In this document: positions 26,414 through 34,395 of the stretch, one piece after another | How the letters are laid out: each line of letters opens with the position of its first letter | Position numbering within the stretch: the stretch's first letter is position 1 | NCBI GenBank assembly: GCA_900318645.1 | Contig: ONLH01000002.1 | Location: 62,001 to 126,000 of the forward strand | DNA: 64,000 nt | From: an uncultured Prevotellaceae bacterium | GTDB lineage: Bacteria; Bacteroidota; Bacteroidia; Bacteroidales; Muribaculaceae | Direction of reading: 5' to 3' | Notes under the pieces: generated by a model | Told to the model about the DNA's origin: nothing | Database searches by the model: none | What the model saw: the letters and a program-made list of their open reading frames with translations, nothing else | Program-made: the position numbers and the translations under genes

Positions 26414-27043
26414 TTACAGGTCAAATCTTTTAGCCGGGTTACCAAAAACCTTGATGCCAGGCTTAACATTATTAAAAACGATACTACCGGCACAAATGTA
26501 GGCATCGTCGCCAATCTTACGCTTGTTCAAAATCACAGCATGGCTACCGACAAAGACTCTCTTTCCCAAATGAGCATTAGTGATGTTAGCATAACCCGTA
26601 ACAGTGGAGTAATCACCAATGACTGCATCTTCTCCTACCATTGAACCAGCCAAATGCACGAAATCACCAAGTACAGTACACGTTCCTATCGATGAACGTC
26701 CAGCGATAACACAGCCTTCGCCGATTTCCACATTCTCACTGATCAAAGCGTAGGGATGAATCAAGGTCTCAAATACTGCGCCCTTAGGTTTGAGGACATT
26801 TGCCACTTTCTCCTTGCCGGCTGGTGAAGAGATCCCCATCACAAAAACTTCGTTTTCAGATGGTTGCCAATCCACAATCGTACCGATGATACTATGGCTG
26901 CATTTGATTCCGTCCAAGGTATCGGGAATGTCACTTAGAAAACCCTTGATATTCCATCTGGGTTCAATACTATTTAATGTCTTTGCCAAAGTTAAGGCTT
27001 CACGACCGAAACCTCCTGCTCCTACGATAATCAAATCTTTCAT
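26414..27043 (-). CDS. NeuD/PglD-family sugar O- or N-acyltransferase
   Basis: A 209-residue two-part enzyme. Residues 1-85 form a Rossmann-like sugar-nucleotide-binding part starting IVGAGGFGREA. Residues 95-205 form a left-handed beta-helix (GEGCVIAGRSSIG, then GSHAVILNKRKIGDDAY), ending in the family's GNPAKR. PglD-type enzymes N-acylate a 4-amino sugar made by a DegT aminotransferase. Both are present here, with two aminotransferase-fold genes upstream, which makes a 4-acylamido sugar plausible. The acyl donor may be acetyl-CoA or a product of the carrier-protein modules. The start overlaps the previous gene by four bases. Confidence 0.85.
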   Translation of the reverse strand: MKDLIIVGAGGFGREALTLAKTLNSIEPRWNIKGFLSDIPDTLDGIKCSHSIIGTIVDWQPSENEVFVMGISSPAGKEKVANVLKPKGAVFETLIHPYALISENVEIGEGCVIAGRSSIGTCTVLGDFVHLAGSMVGEDAVIGDYSTVTGYANITNAHLGKRVFVGSHAVILNKRKIGDDAYICAGSIVFNNVKPGIKVFGNPAKRFDL

Positions 27044-27993
27044 ATCAATGCCAGGATACTTGACATATCCTCCTCGTCATAACGTTGATCAACAGGTAGA
27101 GGAAGAAGATTCTTTGTCAGTTGGTAATCATCATAATCCTCACTGCTCCATTCCAGCACATTCGGCCAGTATTGTGCCACATAGATTCTGTGGTCGATTA
27201 AGCGTTGTCTCAAGCCAGCATCAGTGGTCAAAAAGGGATAGACCATAGGAACGGCATCATCAGCCAATGGCAAGAAGATGCCATTTTTATCCCTTAACGC
27301 CTTGTCCAGTATGTTGTAATTCTCCTGACGACGAGAAGCTACTTGTTGGTAATCAATGGATTCCATCATGCGATGGGTCAAAGGCGACATCATCATAATA
27401 GGATTACCCTTCAATTGCTCCTCATGTTCACAGAAATCGACGTATGCCGCCTCAGTAGAAACATCAATCCGTTTTAGCAGATGAGTCATTCTATCCCATG
27501 AGTGATCTTGCTCTAATTCCATGTCCAGCCTCTTGTCACAATAGACATAAGCACCATCGGCTACACCGAAGAACTTGCGGCAGCTGTAAAATGTATCAAT
27601 GCCCGACAAGGGCAAAGCATAGAAAGCTTGAGTGTTGTCCACTATCAGCCTTTCACCACATTTCTCAGCTAAGGATACGACGTAGTCCTGCTTGAGGCCA
27701 AAGTAGTTGATATAGAGGAGTGCTTCACCATCAGACAGAGCGATTGGATCATCTAACTCAAGATTCTTGTTGATGTGGTAAAAATGGTATTCTATATCTA
27801 GTTTGTTAAATGGCTCAAGAAGCACATCACAACCGTAATAGGGAAGATAAACGCGATGATAGTGTCGAGCAAGTAAGATGTACTCCAGGCAATTGCGGCC
27901 TGTGTTCAAAGCAAGAGCTGCGGAGTGATAACTGCCGCGATGCGACATCTCTAGCTCAAAGTATCCGCCGATGGCTTCTTGTCTGGTAATCAT
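27040..27993 (-). CDS. DegT/AHBA-fold PLP-dependent protein (divergent)
   Basis: A 317-residue protein with the fold of sugar aminotransferases but little overall similarity to the DegT enzyme three genes upstream in transcription order. Key PLP residues are visible: Asp119 in VDNTQAF and a candidate Schiff-base Lys140 in YSCRKFFGVADG. It is about 50 residues shorter than a typical DegT member, mainly at the N-terminus. It could be an aminotransferase for a second amino sugar or amino acid, or a binding partner of the first. It overlaps the ATP-grasp gene upstream and the NeuD-like gene downstream by four bases each. Confidence 0.65.
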   Translation of the reverse strand: MITRQEAIGGYFELEMSHRGSYHSAALALNTGRNCLEYILLARHYHRVYLPYYGCDVLLEPFNKLDIEYHFYHINKNLELDDPIALSDGEALLYINYFGLKQDYVVSLAEKCGERLIVDNTQAFYALPLSGIDTFYSCRKFFGVADGAYVYCDKRLDMELEQDHSWDRMTHLLKRIDVSTEAAYVDFCEHEEQLKGNPIMMMSPLTHRMMESIDYQQVASRRQENYNILDKALRDKNGIFLPLADDAVPMVYPFLTTDAGLRQRLIDHRIYVAQYWPNVLEWSSEDYDDYQLTKNLLPLPVDQRYDEEDMSSILALI

Positions 27994-29207
27994 GAGACGA
28001 CAACTTTGACGCCTTTTTTTGCCAAGTTGAGAACACGTGATACATCTTGTGGGTCAGCCTTCAAGGCTAGTGTGCCGATTGCCATATTTGCACCAGTGAA
28101 GGTTTCTACCTTCGTGCCTGGCTTAATCCATAAGTCCTCCTCGACAACAATCTTTCTTAGTTCTTCTGAAATATTAAGTTGTGAGAATATTCCAGATTCA
28201 TTGGCATGGAGGATAATCTCTACGATGCATTGTTTGCCGCGGTCAATACCAGAGGGTATGGGTTTAAACGACTCACCAACGGCAGCCAGCGTAGCTCTTT
28301 CAACAATATCCTCACCAGTAACATACTTCAACATCTCAATAAGGCGGTTTCCACCAGCACGGGGCGAAACTTCCATTATGTAGGCTTTGCCATTGGTGCA
28401 GAGGCGTGTTTCGATGTTGTAAAGCCCCGTTCTCATATTCAACAGAGACATCAATCGCTGTAATTCAGAACGCAACTCACCCTGAACTTGCTGTGGCATT
28501 GATGATGGCCAGCTATAAGCTGCAGGAGTGTATTCATTCTCTGCATCTTCATCAAAATATTGATTGTTGAAGGTGCAGAAGACCAAATCTCCATCAACTG
28601 AAAAGCTATCTGTATCAGATGAGGGACCGACCTTCTCCAGGAAGTCCTCGATGATGAAGTGGCGGGAGGGGGAGCAGTCGAGGGCGTGGGCGATGGCGGC
28701 GGGCAGGTTGGCGGGGTCATCAACGCGGGTGACGCCCTTGCTGCCGGCACTGTCAACGGGTTTGACGATGACGGGCCAGTTGAAGTAGTCAACGTCGTTG
28801 AGGGCATCGTCACCCTCGCTGTAGCCGCGTGCATTGGGCACGTTGAAACCGTTGTCGGCAAGGAATTTGCGGAAACGGGATTTATCCTGCAGGATGCAGG
28901 CAGCCTCATAGCTGCACTGGAACGGGAGGCCCATCTTCTCGGCAGTATAGGCGGCAGCCACCACACCTGGATCCACGGCAAATGACATGATGCCGTCAAT
29001 CTGCAGTTCCTGCGCCAACTTGAGCACCGCCTCCTTGTCGATGATGCTCACGTTGTGGTACTCGTCGCTGTACTTGTGCGCGATGTTGCTGGGCAAGTAG
29101 TCCACCGTGATGACATGGATGCCATGTCGATGAGCCGCCTCAATGACGGGCAACAGGTAGCGCAAGCCGCCCAGGAGCATCAGTTTCTTCTTTGATCCTT
29201 CAGCCAT
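27990..29207 (-). CDS. ATP-grasp ligase (carbamoyl-phosphate-synthase/PurK-like)
   Basis: A 405-residue ATP-grasp enzyme unlike the tandem block at 14743-19248. An N-terminal pre-ATP-grasp domain (LLGGLRYLLPVIEAA) is followed by VKPVDSAGSKGV in the nucleotide loop, and EVSPRAGGNRLIEML at the metal site. Such ligases join amino acids or other carboxylates to amines. Between two PLP-fold genes it could couple an amino acid to an amino sugar, which is inference. Base composition changes inside the gene: 44 of 60 bases are G or C at 28681-28740 but 24 of 60 at 28501-28560, so it looks like a recombination joint. Its start is six bases after the aminotransferase stop. Confidence 0.8.
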   Translation of the reverse strand: MAEGSKKKLMLLGGLRYLLPVIEAAHRHGIHVITVDYLPSNIAHKYSDEYHNVSIIDKEAVLKLAQELQIDGIMSFAVDPGVVAAAYTAEKMGLPFQCSYEAACILQDKSRFRKFLADNGFNVPNARGYSEGDDALNDVDYFNWPVIVKPVDSAGSKGVTRVDDPANLPAAIAHALDCSPSRHFIIEDFLEKVGPSSDTDSFSVDGDLVFCTFNNQYFDEDAENEYTPAAYSWPSSMPQQVQGELRSELQRLMSLLNMRTGLYNIETRLCTNGKAYIMEVSPRAGGNRLIEMLKYVTGEDIVERATLAAVGESFKPIPSGIDRGKQCIVEIILHANESGIFSQLNISEELRKIVVEEDLWIKPGTKVETFTGANMAIGTLALKADPQDVSRVLNLAKKGVKVVVS

Positions 29208-29213
29208 AGGGGA

Positions 29214-30329
29214 TTATCTTTTTTTCATGACCACGTCGAGGACGCGTTGTTGGTCGGTGGGGGTGAGTTCGTGATGGATGGGGAGGCAGATGACGGTGTC
29301 GGCCATGCGGGTGGCGTTGGGCAGGTTCTCGCGGGTGGCGCTGGGCAGGCCGCGATAGGTGGAGAAGTCGCTGATGAGCGGATAGAAATAACGGCGGGCA
29401 AGGATGCCGTGCTCACGCAGCTTGAAGTAGAGCTCGTCGCGCGTCATGCCATATTTCCCGGCATCGACGAAGATGGGGAAGTAGCCGTAGTTGTGGCGCA
29501 CACCGGGCATGTCGTCCCAGAAGTCGATGCCCTCGATGGGGCGCAGGGCTTCACGGTAACGGATGGCGACCTGGTGGCGCGCCTCGATTGCGGCATCCAC
29601 CTGCTGCAGGTTGAGCAGGCCGAAGGCGGCGCGCATCTCGTCCATCTTGCCGTTGATGCCCGGGGCAACGACCTCGGTCTCGCCGGCAAAGCCGAAGTTC
29701 TTGAGATAGTCGATGCGTTTCTTGGTCTTCTCGTCTTGCACGACAAGGGCACCGCCCTCGGTAGTGCCGAAGACCTTGGTGCCATGGAAACTCAGCGTGG
29801 ACATGTCGCCCTCGGTGAGGATGCTCTTGCCGTCCACCTCAATGCCAAAGGCATGGGCGGCATCATAGATGACGCGCAGGCCATATTTGTCGGCAATCTC
29901 TTGGATTTCCCGGGTGCGGCAAGGCTTGCCATACACATGGACGGGCATGATGGCTGTGGTGCGCGGCGTGATGGCCGACTCGATTCTGTCGGGATCAATA
30001 CCGCCCGTCGCCGGGTCAATATCAACAAACACGGGCTTGATGCCGTTCCACCACAGCGAGTGAGTCGTTGCCACGAAGCTATAGGGCGTGGTGATGACCT
30101 CGCCGCTGATGTTCAGCGCCTGCAGGGCGGTAATCAGCGGCAGAGTGCCGTTAGTAAACACGCTGATGTAGGGCACCTTGAGGTACTCACACAGGGCGGC
30201 TTCAAACCTTTTGTGGAAATCGCCGTTGTTGGTCACCCACTTGCGGTCCCAGATCTCGCGCAGCATCTCGTGGAACTCGTCGAGGTCGGGCAGCAGCGGT
30301 GATGTCACTGTAATAAAGTTCTTGTCCAT
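29214..30329 (-). CDS. DegT/DnrJ/EryC1/StrS sugar aminotransferase
   Basis: A 371-residue PLP-dependent aminotransferase of usual length. Asp156 (YDAAHAFG) pairs with the pyridine nitrogen and Lys185 (SFHGTKVFG) is the Schiff-base residue, followed by the EGGAL turn of the family. It would turn a nucleotide-linked 3- or 4-keto sugar into an amino sugar. No dehydratase that supplies the keto sugar is seen in the window, so the substrate must be made elsewhere. It is the first gene of the locus after a ~220-base leader. GC content is high, like the first third of the ATP-grasp gene that follows. Confidence 0.9.
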   Translation of the reverse strand: MDKNFITVTSPLLPDLDEFHEMLREIWDRKWVTNNGDFHKRFEAALCEYLKVPYISVFTNGTLPLITALQALNISGEVITTPYSFVATTHSLWWNGIKPVFVDIDPATGGIDPDRIESAITPRTTAIMPVHVYGKPCRTREIQEIADKYGLRVIYDAAHAFGIEVDGKSILTEGDMSTLSFHGTKVFGTTEGGALVVQDEKTKKRIDYLKNFGFAGETEVVAPGINGKMDEMRAAFGLLNLQQVDAAIEARHQVAIRYREALRPIEGIDFWDDMPGVRHNYGYFPIFVDAGKYGMTRDELYFKLREHGILARRYFYPLISDFSTYRGLPSATRENLPNATRMADTVICLPIHHELTPTDQQRVLDVVMKKR

Positions 30330-30640
30330 TTTTTCATAAGACTGTTAGATGTCGCAAGCGCTCAAGCGCCGCAACAGTTTAAAGACAATAACGAGGGTCA
30401 CCGTATTCCCAGGGTGGGATGCAGTGAACGAATGGAGAGCGGGCAATGCTGGCGACACTATCACAGTAGTCATTATCAGCGATTTACCTGTAGTATGTAA
30501 TCAACGGGCGTCTCTGCCATGAGTCTACCCAAAGCGGAGTTGAAGCCCATATTAAATGGCAAAATTAGTTTTTTTTAATGACATGTGCAATTTTTACTTC
30601 GTAAAATGATTGAAAAGCTGATTTTGCAGCCTCACCATCA
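30330..30640. other. Leader and promoter region of the glycan operon
   Basis: No gene. If transcription starts a few bases past the -7 box at 30560-30567, the untranslated leader is about 220 bases. It contains an imperfect hairpin around 30350-30376 with AGCGCT cores. I see no NusG-like (UpxY) gene, no recombinase-type inverted repeats around the promoter and no known riboswitch. Confidence 0.5.
30560..30591 (-). promoter_or_regulatory. Promoter of the glycan operon
   Basis: On the minus strand a -7 box TAATTTTG (30560-30567) lies 20 bases after ATTG (30588-30591). This fits the Bacteroidetes form TTTG-N19-21-TAnnTTTG with one mismatch in the -33 box. It points at the aminotransferase gene at the head of the locus. 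Confidence 0.55.
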
Positions 30641-30646
30641 TAAGTA

Positions 30647-30690
30647 CAAAAAACCTGTAGCAATACCTTCTATCGGGTATTGCAACAGGT
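30647..30690 (-). terminator. Intrinsic terminator of the peptidoglycan salvage operon
   Basis: Stem arms 30653-30667 and 30676-30690 are 15 bases long with one mismatch, around an 8-base loop. On the minus strand the stem is followed by a run of six T. It lies about 20 bases past the SGNH hydrolase stop codon and separates this operon from the glycan operon promoter. Confidence 0.88.
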
Positions 30691-30708
30691 AAACTTATGG
30701 AGAAGAAC

Positions 30709-31362
30709 CTACTTGATATAGGGGCGGATGGCGTCGCGCCAGATGAGGTAGCCAGCGCCCATCAGATGGAGGCCGTCGTTGGTCAACTCGGCACGCAGGT
30801 GACCCTTCTCGTCGGCGAACAGCGGGTACAGGTTGATCCATGTCACTCCCTGGCGACGAGCGACTTGCTCGAGCAGCGCATTGGCCTCGACGACAACGTG
30901 GTCACGGCCCTTGAGCAGTTTCCACTCGCGCACGTCGTTGTTGAATGGCAGCAGGCCCTGCAGGTAAATCTTGGTCCTGGGGGAGCCTTGCTTGACCATG
31001 ACGATAAGCTTCTCGGTCGCACGGGCGATGCTGTCGGCACTCACGTCATGAGAGATGTCATTGACGCCGCACATGATGAACAATTTCTTAGGTTGTCCCT
31101 TGATGATGGGGCCGATGCGGTCGATCATACCTTGCACGATGTCACCCACGATGCCGCGGTTCTTGATGTGCCGGTTGCCCAACAGCTCGTTGAACTCGCA
31201 GCCGTCGGTCAGGCTGTTGCCCAGCATGACGATGTCCTTCTTGCCGATGGGCAACTCGTCAAAGAGCGTTGCCCGCCGGGCATAATACGGATCCTGATTG
31301 GCCTGAGCCACGGCCGTGAGGCACATGAGTGCCACCACGGCCATTAATGCTATTCTTTTCAT
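30709..31362 (-). CDS. Secreted SGNH/GDSL hydrolase
   Basis: A 217-residue exported esterase, starting at the ATG at 31362 that opens a signal peptide (MKRIALMAVVALM, cut after AQA). The catalytic Ser is in MLGNSLTDG, a GDS variant with Asn for Asp. Block III reads CGVNDISHD and the Asp-His pair is in NDGLHLMGAGY. Similar enzymes remove acetyl groups from amino sugars such as sialic acid or MurNAc. As the last gene of a MurNAc salvage operon it may remove the 6-O-acetyl of MurNAc so that the sugar can be used, which is inference. A terminator follows directly. Confidence 0.82.
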   Translation of the reverse strand: MKRIALMAVVALMCLTAVAQANQDPYYARRATLFDELPIGKKDIVMLGNSLTDGCEFNELLGNRHIKNRGIVGDIVQGMIDRIGPIIKGQPKKLFIMCGVNDISHDVSADSIARATEKLIVMVKQGSPRTKIYLQGLLPFNNDVREWKLLKGRDHVVVEANALLEQVARRQGVTWINLYPLFADEKGHLRAELTNDGLHLMGAGYLIWRDAIRPYIK

Positions 31363-31409
31363 TATTCCTGAGTTACTGTGGTGCGATGGCATCGCACCAT
31401 TCTTGACAT

Positions 31410-32225
31410 TTACGCGTTGCGGTAGGCGTCAATGGCCTTTTTTACCGAGCCGTGGAGCAGGAGCAGGCGCTTAGCGTCATCATAGGGGAGCTTGAGCTCC
31501 TCGACAAGCCAACGTGTGCCGCGGTCCACGAGTTTCTGGTTGGTGAGTTGCATGTTCACCATCTTGTTGCCCTTGACGCGACCCATCTGTATCATCACAC
31601 TGGTCGAGATCATGTTGCAGATGAGCTTCTGACCCGTGCCGCTCTTCAAGCGCGAGCTGCCCGTGACAAACTCGGGGCCGACAATCATCTCGATGGCAAT
31701 CTCGGCAGCCTCGCTCACGGGAGCATCGGGATTGCTAGTGATGGCGGCGGTCAGACACCCGTAGGCTCGCGCATCGCGCAGGGCACCGATGACATAGGGC
31801 GTCGTGCCGCTCGCTGCGATGCCGATGACCGTGTCAAGCGGCGTCACCTTGTACTCCAGCAGGTCTTTCCATCCCTGGGCGGTATCGTCCTCGGCATTCT
31901 CTACGGCATTGCGCAGGGCGGTGTCACCACCAGCGATGATACCGATAATCCATCCTGGCGACATGCCGAAAGTGGGCGGAATCTCGCTGGCGTCCAGCAC
32001 ACCCAGGCGCCCGCTGGTGCCCGCACCCATATAGAAGATGCGACCACCCTTCTTCATGCGTTCAACAATACCAATGACAAGGCGCTCGATTTGAGGTATC
32101 GCCAGTTGCACCGCATCGGCTACCTTATGGTCCTCCTGGTTCATATCGGTCAGCAGTTCATGCACCGACTTCTTTTCCAGGTCATTATATAGCGACTCTT
32201 GTTCGCTGATTTTCACAAAAGCCAT
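31410..32225 (-). CDS. murQ: N-acetylmuramic acid 6-phosphate etherase
   Basis: A 271-residue SIS-domain enzyme from the ATG at 32225 (MAFVKISEQES). A longer frame to 32252 adds residues outside the family's usual start. The signature GAGTSGRLGVLDASEIPPTF is complete, including the catalytic Glu, and a second block SGTGQKLICNMIST is typical of MurQ. It cleaves the lactyl ether of MurNAc 6-phosphate to give GlcNAc 6-phosphate and D-lactate in the cytoplasm. It follows the kinase gene that would supply its substrate. It is slightly shorter than E. coli MurQ (298 residues). Confidence 0.93.
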   Translation of the reverse strand: MAFVKISEQESLYNDLEKKSVHELLTDMNQEDHKVADAVQLAIPQIERLVIGIVERMKKGGRIFYMGAGTSGRLGVLDASEIPPTFGMSPGWIIGIIAGGDTALRNAVENAEDDTAQGWKDLLEYKVTPLDTVIGIAASGTTPYVIGALRDARAYGCLTAAITSNPDAPVSEAAEIAIEMIVGPEFVTGSSRLKSGTGQKLICNMISTSVMIQMGRVKGNKMVNMQLTNQKLVDRGTRWLVEELKLPYDDAKRLLLLHGSVKKAIDAYRNA

Positions 32226-32283
32226 AATCGTATCAAACTTTATATTCAACAACAGTCATGCCCATCGGCATAACACTTTATTA

Positions 32284-32309
32284 CGGCCACGCCAAGGCGA
32301 GGCCCTACA
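32284..32309 (+). repeat. 26-bp palindromic repeat, copy A
   Basis: A REP-like unit with nested GGCC and GCC/GGC pairs about a central AA. It lies between the murQ and kinase genes, ending seven bases past the kinase stop codon. Identical copies are at 44523-44548 (reverse orientation) and 50059-50084. Confidence 0.7.
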
Positions 32310-32315
32310 CCCCTA

Positions 32316-33167
32316 TCAGGCCTCAGCCGAGTGGTACTTCACCAGGCCCTCCATCGGGTCCTTGATGATCGTACCGATGGTGATGCCCAGCGCCTCGGCA
32401 GCCTCCTGCAGGACAGCCCGCTCACAGTAGGCAATAGAACCCACGAAGTTGCAAGGCAGTTTCTTGTAGTCAGGATAGCTGGCGACATTGCGCTTGAAGA
32501 AGTCGGTAAACGAACGCAGCACGATGTCATGGATAGCCGGTTCCTCGATGTTGTGCTCCAGGAAGGGGGCGAACTGCGCCAGGAAGCGGTTGGCGGCAGG
32601 CTTGCGATAGACCGACGTGATGATGGTCGTGTAGTCCAGGTTATACTCTTTCATGAATTTGTCACACAGGTGTTCCGGCAACTGCTTTTTCAGCACATCG
32701 CCCACGAGCAGTTTGCCCAGCACAGCACCACTGCCCTCATCACCCAGGATATAGCCCAGCGGCGACACATTCATCACCACTTTCTCGCCATCATAGTAGC
32801 ACGAGTTGCTGCCCGTGCCCAAGATGCAGGCGATACCGGGTTCACGGCCACACACTGCACGTGCAGCGGCAAGCAGGTCACTAGCTACCTCCACCCTACC
32901 CGCACTGGGCAGGTTGGCACGCAGGGCATTGACCACCTGCTGCTTGATTTCGTCCGAGATGATGCCAGCACCATAGTAGTGGATCTCGTCAACCTTGTAG
33001 TTGGTGAGGTGCGGCATCAGCTCACGCTTGATCTGTTCCTTCATTTCCTCCTCAGTGAGCAGGAGGGCATTCATGCCGGTAGTGAAAATCTGAGCTACCT
33101 TTTCTTTTCCGTTCAGCAGTGTCCAGTTAATCTTGGTGGACCCGCAATCAGCAATCAGAATCATCAT
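32316..33167 (-). CDS. murK: BadF/BadG-family amino-sugar kinase, MurK-type
   Basis: A 283-residue ASKHA-fold kinase. The phosphate-1 loop reads IADCGSTKINWTL, the phosphate-2 loop ILGTGSNSCYYDG, and GYILGDEGSGAVLG is the family's sugar-site segment. The family phosphorylates GlcNAc or MurNAc at O6. MurK of Tannerella forsythia, which lacks a MurNAc phosphotransferase system, is the closest precedent for a Bacteroidales genome with murQ next door. I infer MurNAc kinase activity because the product would be the MurQ substrate. GlcNAc kinase remains possible. The stop is about 90 bases from the murQ start. Confidence 0.78.
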   Translation of the reverse strand: MMILIADCGSTKINWTLLNGKEKVAQIFTTGMNALLLTEEEMKEQIKRELMPHLTNYKVDEIHYYGAGIISDEIKQQVVNALRANLPSAGRVEVASDLLAAARAVCGREPGIACILGTGSNSCYYDGEKVVMNVSPLGYILGDEGSGAVLGKLLVGDVLKKQLPEHLCDKFMKEYNLDYTTIITSVYRKPAANRFLAQFAPFLEHNIEEPAIHDIVLRSFTDFFKRNVASYPDYKKLPCNFVGSIAYCERAVLQEAAEALGITIGTIIKDPMEGLVKYHSAEA

Positions 33168-33200
33168 AATATATTGGTTTTTAAGTTATTAATCATCCAA

Positions 33201-33236
33201 TCTATAGTATCTATAGCCTCTATAGTTTCTATATCT
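33201..33236. repeat. CTATAG-type short repeats
   Basis: Four near-copies of TCTATAG(T/C) in 36 bases, in the spacer between the kinase gene and the NagX-like gene. No open frame or convincing hairpin with a loop. Confidence 0.5.
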
Positions 33237-34389
33237 TGATAAATATTTTCTTCTTGTACAGCACGTGGCCCACCACCCAGTTGAGCAGTACGAAGCAGAT
33301 GGCATACAATGCCGATGCCGTGTACTCGTTGCAGAAGGTCGTGAAGAAGTTATATACCGCGCTGTGAATCGTGATGTTGCCGCCCTCGGCATCGTGGCCA
33401 ACGGGAATGGCTCCAAACAGAATGGCGAGGATGGTGCCCAACAGATAGAGTGCCAGCGGATTAACGCCGAAGGACTCAAAGAAACGCGTCCAGCCGCCCT
33501 TCTTGCCCTTGATGTCCACAAAGTGGATGAGCATCGCCTGGATGCACATCGCCATGCCGCAGGTGATCATCACAAACGTCGAGGACCACATCTTCTTGCC
33601 GCAGGGGATGCCATATTGCAAGAGCCAGCCTGACAGTACCAGCACCGTGCCCCACAACAGCATGGTGGTGACACGCTCGGTATTGTTGTGGACACTGAGG
33701 ATCATGCGGCCCACCAGATAGCCGATGAGCACATGGGCTATACACGGCAGAGTGCTCAGGACGCCCTCAGGGTCAAATGAGATCTGCTCGCCGTAGGCCC
33801 ACTCGTGATACATGTGATCGGTGCCAAGTACGCTGTTGTCAATGCGTGCAATGATATTGTCAAGCGAGAAGTCATAACCGTTGCCCAAGCCCAAAATCAA
33901 AGCATACAGTACCAGAATAATGCCTATGAGCCACGGGATGAACTTGCGCTTAAACAGCACCACACACAGCGACCCGAAGAAATAGGTCAGCGCCAGTCGC
34001 TGGAATACACCCAGGTAACGCAGTGTGGCCAAGTTGTTGACTGCCTCACTGAAAGGGTCACCCTTGCACAAGCCGCGCACCAAGTGTCCGAACCACTGTA
34101 CCAGCCAGCCAATCAGGAAGAGGACCACAGCGCGGCGCACGATCTTCCACATCAGCGGGCCCGACATCTTGTAATTGAACTTCTTCAGTGAGAAGGCCAT
34201 CGACACGCCCATGCAGAAAACAAAGAACGGGAACACCAGGTCCGTCGGCGATAAGCCGATCCAGTCGGCGTGCTCCAGCGGCTTATAAATGTAGCTCCAC
34301 GTACCGGGATTATTCACCAGCAACATGCCAGCAATGGTGATACCACGCAGGATGTCGAGTGAGAGCAATCGTTTATTCTCTTTGCTCAT
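33229..34389 (-). CDS. NagX-like (DUF5009/HGSNAT) membrane acetyltransferase
   Basis: A 386-residue multi-pass membrane protein with about ten helices. It opens RLLSLDILRGITIAGMLLVN and has LSPTDLVFPFFVFCMGVSM, both marks of the heparan-alpha-glucosaminide N-acetyltransferase / DUF1624-DUF5009 family. Relatives move an acetyl group across the membrane from cytoplasmic acetyl-CoA to the amino group of glucosamine. In this operon it may N-acetylate glucosamine residues of wall fragments so that N-acetyl-specific enzymes can use them. Its gene follows namZ after six bases. Function beyond family is inferred. Confidence 0.82.
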   Translation of the reverse strand: MSKENKRLLSLDILRGITIAGMLLVNNPGTWSYIYKPLEHADWIGLSPTDLVFPFFVFCMGVSMAFSLKKFNYKMSGPLMWKIVRRAVVLFLIGWLVQWFGHLVRGLCKGDPFSEAVNNLATLRYLGVFQRLALTYFFGSLCVVLFKRKFIPWLIGIILVLYALILGLGNGYDFSLDNIIARIDNSVLGTDHMYHEWAYGEQISFDPEGVLSTLPCIAHVLIGYLVGRMILSVHNNTERVTTMLLWGTVLVLSGWLLQYGIPCGKKMWSSTFVMITCGMAMCIQAMLIHFVDIKGKKGGWTRFFESFGVNPLALYLLGTILAILFGAIPVGHDAEGGNITIHSAVYNFFTTFCNEYTASALYAICFVLLNWVVGHVLYKKKIFIKI

Positions 34390-34395
34390 ATCGGA

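Noticed and set aside
27040-27993. Inactive pseudo-aminotransferase
   Set aside because: Asp119 and Lys140 are both present in suitable motifs, so I left activity open rather than calling it a pseudoenzyme.
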